Below are positions 34,988-43,771 of a stretch of 64,000 nucleotides of DNA, in pieces; positions within the stretch are counted from its first letter, which is position 1, and every line of letters begins with the position of its first letter. The position numbers were made by a program, and so were the translations under genes. The DNA lies in the NCBI RefSeq assembly GCF_014647155.1, contig NZ_BMOQ01000003.1, forward strand, positions 220,512-284,511, written 5' to 3'. A model generated the notes under the pieces. That model was given only the letters and a program-made list of their open reading frames with translations. It did not search any database and was not told the DNA's origin. This stretch comes from Halarchaeum nitratireducens. GTDB lineage: Archaea > Halobacteriota > Halobacteria > Halobacteriales > Halobacteriaceae.

Positions 34988-35986
34988 ATGGCCGATGCAC
35001 CGCCGGTCGACGAGTCGCACATCGGCGAGACGCCCCTGCTACGGGTCGAGCACCCCGACGTCCCCTGCGAGGTGTACGCGAAGCCTGAGTGGTACAACCT
35101 CCACGCCCACCCGTACGGCGGCGGGTCGGTGAAGAGTCGGATCGCGCGCTCGATGCTGGACGCCGCGGCGGCGGCTGATGACCTCAACGACGACGCGCTC
35201 GTCGTCGAGCCCTCGTCGGGGAACACGGGGACGGCGCTGGCGCGCCTCGGCGTCGCGCGCGGCTACGACGTCGAGATCGTGATGCCGGCGGAAGCCCCGG
35301 TCGAGAAGGCCGAGGCGATCCGGGCGGCGGGGGGGACGGTGACGGTCGCGCCGGACTACGAGACGATGTTGGCCGTCGCTGATCGTCGCGTCACCGAGGC
35401 GGACGCGTACATGCCGGATCAGTACGCGAACCCGGCGAACCCCGCAGTCCACGAGCGGACGACGGGTCCGGAGATCCGCGCGCAGACGGCCGAGCGTGTC
35501 ACGCACTTCGTCGCGGGTGCGGGCTCAGGCGGCACCGTCACGGGCGTCGGCCGCGCGCTCCGCGAGCGCGGCGACGTGACGGTCGTCGGCTACGAACCCG
35601 CGGAGCCGCGCCACGGCATCGACGGGCTCAAATACGTGCGCGGGTCGCGCTACCACGATCCGGCCGTCTACGCGGCCGACGAACTCGACGCCGTCCTCTC
35701 GATTTCGACCGCCGACGCGTACTACGAGGCGCGGCGCCTCCGCGAGCGCTACGCCGAGCGCGATCCCGAGATCCACGACACCGGGCAGTACGACGCCGCG
35801 CTCGTCCGCGAGCACCTCCGCGCCGACGGCGAATTCCTCGTCGGGCCGTCCTCGGGGGGCGCGCTCGCCGCGGTGACGCGTCTCGCCGACCACGGCGACC
35901 TCGGCTCCGACGACGTCGTCGTGGTTCCCTTCCCGGACCGCGGTGATCGATACGCCCACGTCCCGCTCTGGGACGACTACCTCTAG
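34988..35986 (+). CDS. cysK: PLP-dependent cysteine synthase family protein
   Basis: 332 residues of fold-type II. The Schiff-base lysine lies in GGGSVKSRIA (usual family GSVKDR), the substrate loop is VVEPSSGNTGTALA, and PLP phosphate is bound by GAGSGGTVTGVG. C-terminal DTGQYDAALVREHL and FLVGPSSGGALAAV match O-acetylserine sulfhydrylase or cystathionine beta-synthase-like enzymes. No CBS domain. Whether it uses O-acetylserine, O-phosphoserine or another acceptor cannot be decided. Confidence 0.88.
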   Translation: MADAPPVDESHIGETPLLRVEHPDVPCEVYAKPEWYNLHAHPYGGGSVKSRIARSMLDAAAAADDLNDDALVVEPSSGNTGTALARLGVARGYDVEIVMPAEAPVEKAEAIRAAGGTVTVAPDYETMLAVADRRVTEADAYMPDQYANPANPAVHERTTGPEIRAQTAERVTHFVAGAGSGGTVTGVGRALRERGDVTVVGYEPAEPRHGIDGLKYVRGSRYHDPAVYAADELDAVLSISTADAYYEARRLRERYAERDPEIHDTGQYDAALVREHLRADGEFLVGPSSGGALAAVTRLADHGDLGSDDVVVVPFPDRGDRYAHVPLWDDYL

Positions 35987-36178
35987 GGCCCGTCGGATCC
36001 CGTCGTTTTTCCGGATCGCCCCGAAAGCGGGGCGTGATGGCCGCCCGCCACGCGTCCGACCGCGATCGCCGCGGTCCATCCTCCACACGTCACGCGTCGC
36101 ACGCCGATCGCCGCGCGGCTCGTTCCCTCGACCGCCGCGCCTCGTTCGTCCACCACGTCCTCTCGCACTCCCCCGGCC

Positions 36179-37606
36179 GTGAGTGACTCGGAGACCGACG
36201 CGCGGACGGCCGCGCGGCGCACCGCGTCGTTCCTCGCCGTCGCCGCCGCGACTCTCTATCCGCTCGCCGGCGTCCTCGCGTTCGGCTGGGATCTCCTCAC
36301 CGTCCTCGTCCTCTACTGGGTCGAGATGGGCGTCGCCGCGCTCTGGGGCGTCCCGCGGGCGCTACTCGCCGTCCCGTTCGACCGCTCGGTGAGCTCGCAC
36401 GCCCTCCCGCTCGCCGGCCTCCGCGAGAAACGCGGCGGGTGGACCTATCGGGGTCACACGCTCTACGTCCGCAACGTCCCGACGGCGCTCCTCCAGCTCT
36501 CGATGCTCGGGACCGTCTGGGGCGGGATCGGCCTCTACTTCGCCTACGCCCTCGATCTGTGGGGCGCCCTCGGGGACGCGCGATGGCTCACCGTCGCCGC
36601 GGGCGCGCTCGCGATCGCCGTCGCGCACGGCGTCTCCTTCGTCCGCGAGTACGTCGGCGAGCGGGCGTACGAGCACACGTCCGCCCGGATGGCGATCTCT
36701 CACACCGGCCAGCAGACCGTCTTCGTGTTCTTACTCGCCGTCCCGGTCGCCGCGAGCGAGTCGTTCCGTGCGGGTGGACTCGCGGTCGTGACCGGCGTCG
36801 TCGCCGCGAAACTCCTCGCGGAGACGTACCGCCGCGTGACCGACGACGAACCCGGCAACGGCGTCTTCGCCGCGGTCTTCGGCGACCGGGACACGACCGT
36901 CGACGCCCCGACCGTCCCGGTTCCCGAGGGCGACCCGGACGCCGTCCGCACGCCCGACCCGCGCGCCGTCCGCATGGAGTGCGCCTGTCGCGGGCTGGCG
37001 ACGCTCGTCAGTCGGCCCGCGGTCCTCTGTGCGCTCGCGGCCGCCTTCCTCGCGGTCGTCCTCCGCTCGCCCCTCGCGCTCCTCCCCGCCTCGCTCCTCG
37101 TCGCTAGCGTCTGCCTTGGCGCCGCGGGTCGCTACCTCCGACTCGGGACGATGGCGTTCCACCGGTACGGCGAGACGCTCGTCGGCCACGACCGCCTGCT
37201 CGACGAACCGCAGTGGCGCGCCCCCCTCGACGTCTGCGAGGGGTCGATCCCCCGACGCCTCATCGATCGGGTCGCCGACACCGCGCTCGTCGAGCTCGAC
37301 TGGCGCGACCCGGGCGACGGGTACTGGCCCGACGCCGCGTACGACCCGGAGCGGACGCGCGCGACTGTCGGTCCGTTCGCGGCGTTCAGCGACGCCGTCG
37401 TCGCGCTCGACCTCCCCGTGCGTCCCGCAGAACGTCCCGAACCGAATCGGACGGTGGCGTACGCGGCGCTCGCGTTCGTCGCCGCCTTCGCGTGCGTTCC
37501 CGCGGCGGCGTGGCACGTCAGCCACGACCCGGCCGTCATCGTCGTCGCGTTCCTGTCGCTCGTCGTCGTCGGGCCGTTCGTCGTCGTGGCCGTCTACTAC
37601 CTCTGA
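36179..37606 (+). CDS. DUF6498-like polytopic membrane protein
   Basis: 475 residues from a GTG start, with about nine membrane segments and a soluble segment around 330-415. The N-terminal VLVLYWVEMGVAALWGVPRA motif matches a family of unknown function with a conserved Y-W-x-E near the second helix (the family annotated as DUF6498). 54 bp before ubaA on the same strand. Confidence 0.78.
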   Translation: MSDSETDARTAARRTASFLAVAAATLYPLAGVLAFGWDLLTVLVLYWVEMGVAALWGVPRALLAVPFDRSVSSHALPLAGLREKRGGWTYRGHTLYVRNVPTALLQLSMLGTVWGGIGLYFAYALDLWGALGDARWLTVAAGALAIAVAHGVSFVREYVGERAYEHTSARMAISHTGQQTVFVFLLAVPVAASESFRAGGLAVVTGVVAAKLLAETYRRVTDDEPGNGVFAAVFGDRDTTVDAPTVPVPEGDPDAVRTPDPRAVRMECACRGLATLVSRPAVLCALAAAFLAVVLRSPLALLPASLLVASVCLGAAGRYLRLGTMAFHRYGETLVGHDRLLDEPQWRAPLDVCEGSIPRRLIDRVADTALVELDWRDPGDGYWPDAAYDPERTRATVGPFAAFSDAVVALDLPVRPAERPEPNRTVAYAALAFVAAFACVPAAAWHVSHDPAVIVVAFLSLVVVGPFVVVAVYYL

Positions 37607-37660
37607 AGTCTTCCCTTCGCCCACCGACACCCGTTTTGCCCTCGCGCGCCACGTTCCACC

Positions 37661-38470
37661 ATGCCCGGTCTCGACCTCGACCCGACGCAACTCGACCGGT
37701 ACTCCCGGCACATCATCATGGACGACGTCGGCCCGGAGGGCCAGGCCGCCCTGCTCGACGCCGACGTCCTCGTGATCGGCGCGGGCGGCCTCGGCTCGCC
37801 GGTCATCGAGTACCTCGCGGCGGCGGGCGTCGGCACGCTCGCCGTCGTCGACGACGACACCGTCGAGCGCTCGAACCTCCAGCGACAGATCGTCCACCGC
37901 GACGCGGACGTCGGCACGCCCAAGGTCGACTCCGCGCGCCGCTACGTCGACGCCCTCAACCCGGACGTCGACTTCGAGGGTCACGACGTTCGCCTGACGC
38001 GCGAGAACGCCCGCGACCTCGTCGCCGATCGGGACTTCGTCGTCGACTGCACGGACAACTTCGGGACGCGCTACCTCGTCAACGACGTCTGCGTGCTCGC
38101 CGGCGTCCCGTTCAGCCACGGCGCGATCTACAAGTTCGAGGGCCAGGCGATCACGGTCACCCCCGACGGCCCCTGCTATCGGTGCGTCTTCCCCGAGGCG
38201 CCCGAGGAGGGCACCGTCCCGGACTGCGCGACCGCGGGCGTCCTGGGCGTGCTCCCCGGGACCGTCGGCTGTCTGCAGGCCACGGAGGCGGTCAAGTCGA
38301 TCCTCGGCGTCGGCGACCTCCTGACGGGGCGACTGCTCCACTACGACGCCGCGAGCGTCGGCTTCGAGGCGGTACCAATCGCCCGGAACCCGGACTGTCC
38401 CGTCTGCGGCGACGACCCGATCGAGAGCGTCGAGGACGTCGAGTACTCCGGCGGCTGTACCGTCGTCTGA
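37661..38470 (+). CDS. ubaA: E1-like SAMP-activating enzyme (ThiF/MoeB family)
   Basis: 269 residues. Adenylates the C-terminal Gly of ubiquitin-like SAMPs for sampylation and for sulfur transfer in molybdopterin and tRNA thiolation, as shown for Haloferax UbaA. Features: ATP-binding VIGAGGLGSPVIEYLAAAGV (38-57), R-rich SNLQRQ, catalytic cysteine C189 (TVPDCATAGV), and the zinc pairs C172/C175 (CYRC) and CPVC near 246. Single-domain length excludes rhodanese-fused MoeB. No SAMP gene is in the window. Confidence 0.92.
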   Translation: MPGLDLDPTQLDRYSRHIIMDDVGPEGQAALLDADVLVIGAGGLGSPVIEYLAAAGVGTLAVVDDDTVERSNLQRQIVHRDADVGTPKVDSARRYVDALNPDVDFEGHDVRLTRENARDLVADRDFVVDCTDNFGTRYLVNDVCVLAGVPFSHGAIYKFEGQAITVTPDGPCYRCVFPEAPEEGTVPDCATAGVLGVLPGTVGCLQATEAVKSILGVGDLLTGRLLHYDAASVGFEAVPIARNPDCPVCGDDPIESVEDVEYSGGCTVV

Positions 38471-38615
38471 GTCGGCGCCTTCATCACCAAAGCCGGAGCC
38501 ACCCCGCGGTATGTCCTGACGACGGCCGCGCACGCCCCGCGGAACCGGCGGTGCGACGTGCGTTCTCTCCCGCGCCCCATCGCGCGCCGCCTGCTCGCCC
38601 CCTCAGGCGACCCGA

Positions 38616-40010
38616 TTATCGCAGCTCTCTGCTCACCGTCCGCACGAGTCCGTCGATGATCTCCGGCGTCGTCGGGTGGAACGACCGATCCGGAACGTCC
38701 CGGACGTCCATCCCGGTCTCAACGAGCACCTGCAGCGTCTTCGCCATCACGTCGGCCTCGTAGTGCCACCCGTGGTAACCGAGTACGGTTCCGTCCGTCG
38801 CGTCGACGACGAGCTCCGCCCGGCCGCGTGCGGCGTCTTTCGTCCGGAAGACGCCGTCGTCGCTCGCTTCCCGTGACGCCGTCAGCACGTCGTGGCCCGC
38901 GTCCTCCGCCTCGCCGGGCGTCATGCCGACGGTGACGTACGGGTAGACGCCGGCCGCGGTGAAGACCACGCGGTGCGTGATCGGATCGTACGTCTCCAGC
39001 GCCTCGCCGCGCCAGTCCGCGAGGACGTTTCGCGCCGCGACCTCGCCCTCCTCCTTCGCCGTGTGGAGGAGCTCGCGCTCGTCGACGACGTCGCCCGCGG
39101 CGAACACCCTCGGATCGTCGCGCGCCCGAAGCGTTCCCGGATCGACCCACCCCTCGGTCGGCTCGATCCCCGTCGCCTCGAAACCGAGCCCGTCCGTGCT
39201 CGGGACGCGTCCGGTGAAGCAGAACAGCCGATCGGCCTCGATCGTCTCCGTCTCGCCGTCCCGCTCGACGGTCACTCGGACGCCGCCGTCCTCCGTCGCC
39301 GCGACGCGCCGTTCCTCGGCGTTCGTCAGCACGTCGACGCCGAACTCCTCGCGGTAGCACTCGACGACGCCGTCACCGACTGCCGGGGCCGCCCGGTCGA
39401 GCGGCCGCGCGTCGTGCTCGATCACCGTGAGGTCCATCCCGCCCGCCTCCGCGAGGTACGGGACCAGTTCGAGACCGACGGCGCCGAACCCCAGGACGAC
39501 GCCCGACGCGGGCAACTCGGTCGCGTCGAGGACGTCCGCTGAGTCCATCGGCTCGACGTCGTCGATTCCGGGGAGGTCGGGCGTCCGGGGCGTCGAACCG
39601 GTCGCCACGATCACGTAGTCCGGCTCGTACCGCTCGTCCCCGACCGCGACGACGCCGTCGTCGACGAACCTCGCGCTCTCGTGGTGGAACGTCACGTTCT
39701 CGCGCTCGGCGAGGTCGTGCACGGCGTCGCGTCGGTGGCGTGCGAACTCGGCCGTGTGGTCGTCCTTGTGGGCGACGACCCGATCGAGGTCGATGTCGAC
39801 GTCGGCGTCGAGGCGCGGATCCGAGCGCGCCTGATAGCCGTGTTGGGCCGCGCTCAACACCTCCTTCGAGGGCATACAGCCGCGGAGGATACAGAGCCCG
39901 CCGCCCGGATCGCCGTCGTCGACGAGTGTCACTTCGGCGTCGCCGTCCGCGAGGACCTCCGCGGCGGCGACGCCCGCGCTCCCGTACGCACCGATGACGA
40001 GGACGTGCAT
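38616..40010 (-). CDS. FAD-dependent disulfide oxidoreductase (dihydrolipoyl dehydrogenase/MerA-like)
   Basis: 464 residues. N-terminal FAD motif VIGAYGSAGVAAAE is unusual in having A-Y where most members have G-x-G-G. The redox pair is present in GGGLCILRGCMPSKEVL, the NAD motif is GFGAVGLELVPYLA, and the C-terminal His/Glu pair is in FHPTTPEIID. All parts of a pyridine nucleotide-disulfide reductase are there, so it is likely active; substrate (lipoamide, a thiol or a metal ion) is not determined. 42 bp after kdgK on the same strand. Confidence 0.85.
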   Translation of the reverse strand: MHVLVIGAYGSAGVAAAEVLADGDAEVTLVDDGDPGGGLCILRGCMPSKEVLSAAQHGYQARSDPRLDADVDIDLDRVVAHKDDHTAEFARHRRDAVHDLAERENVTFHHESARFVDDGVVAVGDERYEPDYVIVATGSTPRTPDLPGIDDVEPMDSADVLDATELPASGVVLGFGAVGLELVPYLAEAGGMDLTVIEHDARPLDRAAPAVGDGVVECYREEFGVDVLTNAEERRVAATEDGGVRVTVERDGETETIEADRLFCFTGRVPSTDGLGFEATGIEPTEGWVDPGTLRARDDPRVFAAGDVVDERELLHTAKEEGEVAARNVLADWRGEALETYDPITHRVVFTAAGVYPYVTVGMTPGEAEDAGHDVLTASREASDDGVFRTKDAARGRAELVVDATDGTVLGYHGWHYEADVMAKTLQVLVETGMDVRDVPDRSFHPTTPEIIDGLVRTVSRELR

Positions 40011-40052
40011 ACCGTCGTCTACGCGAGGCGGTGCCGAAAAGCCGCGGGGCCG

Positions 40053-41006
40053 TCAGCGCGCGATATCGTCGCCCGAGCGATCGAGGACGGCCTCGACCTC
40101 TTCGGGTGTGACGAGCGCGGTGTCGCCCGGGATGGTGCGCTTGAGCGCGGCGGTCGCGGCCGCGTACTCAAGCGCGACGGGCACGCCGTCGCCGCGGAGG
40201 CGGCGTGCGAGGAAGCCGCCGACGAAGGCGTCGCCCGTCCCGACCGCGTCGTGCGTGTCGGCCTCGAACGCCGGCTGTTCGACGACGTCGCCCGCGTGCC
40301 ACGCGAGCGCGCCCGCCGCGCCGCGCGTCACCACGACGGTCTCGAAGCCCCACTCCTCGGCGAGGTCGCGCGCCACGCGCTCGGCGTCGCCGTCGAGCCC
40401 GAGGACGTCTCTGGCGTCGCGGACCGCCGTCACGAGCACGTCGATGTCGGGGAAGAGCGATTCGAGGACCGGGCGCGCCTCCGCCGGGCTCCAGAGCTTC
40501 GAGCGGTAGTTCACGTCGAAGACGGTCGTCGCCCCCGCCTCTCCCGCCAGCGCGAGCAGGGCCGCCGTCGTCCCTTCGAGGGTGTCGGAGAGCGCGGGCG
40601 TGATGCCCGAGGTGTAGAACGCGTCGCTCCCCTCGATCCGTTCCGTCGGGAGCTCGTCCGGCGTCGCCGTCGTCACCGCCGCGTCCGCCCGGTCGTAGAT
40701 GACGTTCGTCGGGCGCGGCGCCGAGGCCTGTTCGAGGTAGTAGGTTCCCTGTCGTCCCTCGTCGCTCCAGACGACGTCCGCCGTGGTCCCCTGCGCCTCG
40801 ACGGTCGCCGTCACTTTCCGCCCGAGCGCGCTGTCGGGGAGCTTCGAGAGCCACGTGGTGTCGAGACCGAGGCGGCCGGCGTTCACCGCGACGTTGCTCT
40901 CCGCGCCCGCGGCGCGGAACTCCAGTTCGGACGCCCGTTCGAGGCGCTCCTGTCCCGGCGGGCTGAGGCGCAACATCGTCTCGCCGAACGTCACGAGGTC
41001 GCTCAT
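40053..41006 (-). CDS. kdgK: 2-keto-3-deoxygluconate kinase (PfkB family)
   Basis: 317-residue ribokinase-fold sugar kinase. Starts MSDLVTFGETMLRLSPP, the family start, with the substrate-binding GAESNVAVNAGRLG and the anion-hole/catalytic motif DAVGTGDAFVGGFL. KDG kinase phosphorylates KDG in the semi-phosphorylative Entner-Doudoroff pathway used by haloarchaea for glucose. Fructokinase is the alternative, but FDVNYRSKLW resembles KdgK. Azf in the same window belongs to the same carbon network. Confidence 0.87.
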   Translation of the reverse strand: MSDLVTFGETMLRLSPPGQERLERASELEFRAAGAESNVAVNAGRLGLDTTWLSKLPDSALGRKVTATVEAQGTTADVVWSDEGRQGTYYLEQASAPRPTNVIYDRADAAVTTATPDELPTERIEGSDAFYTSGITPALSDTLEGTTAALLALAGEAGATTVFDVNYRSKLWSPAEARPVLESLFPDIDVLVTAVRDARDVLGLDGDAERVARDLAEEWGFETVVVTRGAAGALAWHAGDVVEQPAFEADTHDAVGTGDAFVGGFLARRLRGDGVPVALEYAAATAALKRTIPGDTALVTPEEVEAVLDRSGDDIAR

Positions 41007-41089
41007 GTCACGGCCGACGACGCCGCCCCAAATCAATCCGCGGGATTCCCCGCCCACTCATACCCCCCTCGTCCGTACTCGGGAGCGTC

Positions 41090-41677
41090 ATGTTCGAACG
41101 AGACACGGACGACCTCTCGGCGAGCGAGCGCGAGCGCATCGTCAAGACGGCCGTCAGCCCGCGTCCCGTGGCGTGGGTCGGGACGCGCGACGCGTCCGGC
41201 GCCGACAACCTTGCCCCGTTCAGCTCCTATACGTACGTCGGCGCGGAGGACCCGTCGGTGTTGTTCACGGCGAGCCGCCGCGACGGCGAACTGAAGGACA
41301 CCCCGCGAAACGTCATCGACACCGAGGTCTTCTCGGTGAGCGTCGCCACCGCGGACGTCCTGGAGACTGTCGACCACACCGCCGCCGATCCCGAGGAGGG
41401 CGACGAGTTCGACCTCGCGGGCGTCGAGCGCGCCGAGTGCGATCGGATCGACGCCCCGTACGTCGCGGACGCCCCGATCGCCATGGAGTGTACCCTCCAC
41501 GACCGCCAGGAGATCCACGGCCGCACGATGCTCATCGGCGACGTCGTGCGCTTTCACGCGGCCGACGCCGCGATGCGCGACGGGCAGGTCGACTCCCGCG
41601 AGATCACGACGATCGGCCGTCTCGGCGGGCCCTACTACACGTACACGGAGCCCGTCGAGTTCGAGCGGCGCTACTGA
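41090..41677 (+). CDS. Flavin reductase-like FMN-binding protein
   Basis: 195 residues with the flavin reductase domain: TAVSPRPVAWVGTRDASG, LAPFSSYTYVGAEDPSVLFT (FMN site), KDTPRNVIDTEVFSV and C-terminal GGPYYTYTEP. Binds FMN and probably reduces free flavin with NAD(P)H or acts on a small substrate. Convergent with mutL, one base between stop codons; divergent from kdgK. Confidence 0.87.
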   Translation: MFERDTDDLSASERERIVKTAVSPRPVAWVGTRDASGADNLAPFSSYTYVGAEDPSVLFTASRRDGELKDTPRNVIDTEVFSVSVATADVLETVDHTAADPEEGDEFDLAGVERAECDRIDAPYVADAPIAMECTLHDRQEIHGRTMLIGDVVRFHAADAAMRDGQVDSREITTIGRLGGPYYTYTEPVEFERRY

Positions 41678-41678
41678 C

Positions 41679-43712
41679 TCACTCCGGCGCGCGGTCCTGA
41701 TGGCCGGGGTAGTCCCGCTCGAATCGCCGGTCGAGCTCCGCCGCGTCGATCTCGACGAGCACCGGCCGACCGTGCGGGCACACCCACGGTTCCGCGCAGT
41801 CGTCGAGTCGGTCGAGGAGCGCCGTCACGTCCCCCTCGGGAAGGGACGTGTTCCCCTTGATCGCGGGCGCGCACGCCATGTCGGCGAGCAGGGCGTCCGC
41901 GGCGTCGAGAACCGCGTCGCCCGCCGCGGCGCTCGTCGCGGACGCGATGACGTCTCGCACCAACGCGGCGTCGAGCGCGTGGCCGAACACCGCGGGAACG
42001 GCCGTCACGACCGCGTGCGTCCCGTTCAGCTCGGCCTCGAAGCCCGCGTCGCGGAGCGCGGGTAGCGCCGCCTCGAAGCTCGCCGCCTCCGCCGCCGTCA
42101 GCGACACGTCGGCGGGCGTCACCAGCGCCTGCGAGTCCGGCGAGTCGTCGAGCTCCGCGCGCAGCGCCTCGTAGCGCACCCGCTCGTCTGCCGCGTGCTG
42201 GTCGATCACCACGAGGCCCTCAGCGGTCGCCGCGACGACGTACGTCTCGTGGAGCTGCCCGAGAACGCGGAGCGAGGGGAGGCGCTCGCGCTCGGGCGCG
42301 TCGTCGGTCTCCGCCGTTCCGGGCAGCCGGGCGTTACGCGTCGCGCCGGCGATCCGCCCGGATTCGCGCTCGCCTCCGGCTCCGGGTCCCCCGTCGTCGG
42401 CGCGCGTCCCGCGTGACCGCGGCGACGACCGTTCCGACGCCGACGCGCCCGAGCGTGTCCCGCTCGCCGCCGGCGCGCCGTGCGACGACGTCCTACGTGA
42501 CGACGGATCCCGCCCGCCCGGCCCGCTCGACGACCCGTTCGCCGATCCGGCCGCGTTCTCGCTCCCGCCCGTTTCCCCGTCGTCGCTCGACCCGCTCCTC
42601 ACGGCGCGCTCGACGCCGTCGTCCCCGGGCGCGATCGCGGCGTCCGTCGGCTGTGAGGCCCCACGAGGCGCCCGCGTCCGCACGAGGCCGTGCTCGCGGA
42701 GCGCGTCGCGCACCGCGTCCGTCACCGCCTCGCGGACGCCGGCCTCGTCCTCGAATCGCACCTCCATCTTCCGCGGGTGGACGTTCGCGTCCACCTCGCG
42801 CGCGCGGAGCTCGACGTCGAGGACGGCGAACGGGAAGCGATCGGCGGCGAGCTGCGTCCCGTACGCCTCGACGATCGCCTCGCGCAGCACCCGATCGCTG
42901 ACGTAGCGGCCGTTGACGTACGTGGCGAGGTAGTCGCGCGTCGAGCGCGTCGTCTCCGGGTGGCTCACGTACCCCCGGACGCGCTCGATCGCCCCCTCGG
43001 GCGCGGCGTTCACCCTGATCATCGACTCCGCGACGTCGCGCCCGTAGACGGCGAGGAGCGCGGAGCGCACGTCGCCGTCGCCCGGCGTGGCGAACGTCTC
43101 CGTCCCGTCGTGTTCGAGCGACACCGCGACGTCCGGGTTGGCGAGCGCGTAGCGTGATACCGCGCGGTTGACGTGGCCGAACTCGGTGCTCTCGGCGTTC
43201 AGGAACTCCCGGCGCGCCGGCGTGTTGTAGAAGAGGTCGCGGACCGTCACCGTCGTCCCCGGCGCGCGCCCCGCGGGGCCGACCGATTCGACCTCGCCGC
43301 CGGCGACGCGTACCTCCGTCCCGCGACCGCCCTCGCGGGGCTTCGTCGTCACCGTCAGCCGCGACACCGCGGCGACCGTGTGGAGGGCTTCGCCGCGAAA
43401 GCCCAGCGTCCCGACGTGCGCGAGGTCGTCGGCGTCCCGGATCTTCGACGTCGTGTGTCGCTCGATCGCCGCCTCGGCGTCCGCGCGCGTCATCCCGATC
43501 CCGTCGTCGCGCACGATCAGCTCGTCTGTCCCGTCGCCCGTCACCGACACCTCGATCCGCGATGCGTCCGCGTCGAGGGCGTTCTCCACGAGCTCCTTCA
43601 CGACCGACGCGGGCCGCTCAACGACCTCGCCGGCCGCGATGCGATCGACCGTCGCCGCGTCGAGCTCGCGGATCTCCGCTCCCGTCTTGCCCCCGCCGTC
43701 GCCCTCGCTCAT
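41679..43712 (-). CDS. mutL: DNA mismatch repair protein MutL
   Basis: 677 residues. GHKL ATPase N-terminus (IAAGEVVERPASVVKELVEN, then ADASRIEV, DDGIGM and TLGFRGEAL), a long low-complexity Ser/Gly/Asp linker (about 370-490) and a C-terminal dimerisation/nuclease domain. The nicking-endonuclease motif DQHA-x2-E-x4-E is intact (DQHAADERVRYE), as is the terminal CPHGRP. Start chosen at MSEGDGGGKT; a longer frame to 43793 overlaps mutS territory. Downstream of mutS in the same direction with a 59 bp gap. Confidence 0.95.
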   Translation of the reverse strand: MSEGDGGGKTGAEIRELDAATVDRIAAGEVVERPASVVKELVENALDADASRIEVSVTGDGTDELIVRDDGIGMTRADAEAAIERHTTSKIRDADDLAHVGTLGFRGEALHTVAAVSRLTVTTKPREGGRGTEVRVAGGEVESVGPAGRAPGTTVTVRDLFYNTPARREFLNAESTEFGHVNRAVSRYALANPDVAVSLEHDGTETFATPGDGDVRSALLAVYGRDVAESMIRVNAAPEGAIERVRGYVSHPETTRSTRDYLATYVNGRYVSDRVLREAIVEAYGTQLAADRFPFAVLDVELRAREVDANVHPRKMEVRFEDEAGVREAVTDAVRDALREHGLVRTRAPRGASQPTDAAIAPGDDGVERAVRSGSSDDGETGGSENAAGSANGSSSGPGGRDPSSRRTSSHGAPAASGTRSGASASERSSPRSRGTRADDGGPGAGGERESGRIAGATRNARLPGTAETDDAPERERLPSLRVLGQLHETYVVAATAEGLVVIDQHAADERVRYEALRAELDDSPDSQALVTPADVSLTAAEAASFEAALPALRDAGFEAELNGTHAVVTAVPAVFGHALDAALVRDVIASATSAAAGDAVLDAADALLADMACAPAIKGNTSLPEGDVTALLDRLDDCAEPWVCPHGRPVLVEIDAAELDRRFERDYPGHQDRAPE

Positions 43713-43771
43713 GGCCGTGGATGGCCGCACGCCCACATCAATCCGGCGCTCGTCGCGCTCCGTCGGCTCGC

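Noticed and set aside
36731..38533. Minus-strand open frame of 600 codons
   Set aside because: Antisense to the DUF6498-like and ubaA genes, whose motifs are clear.
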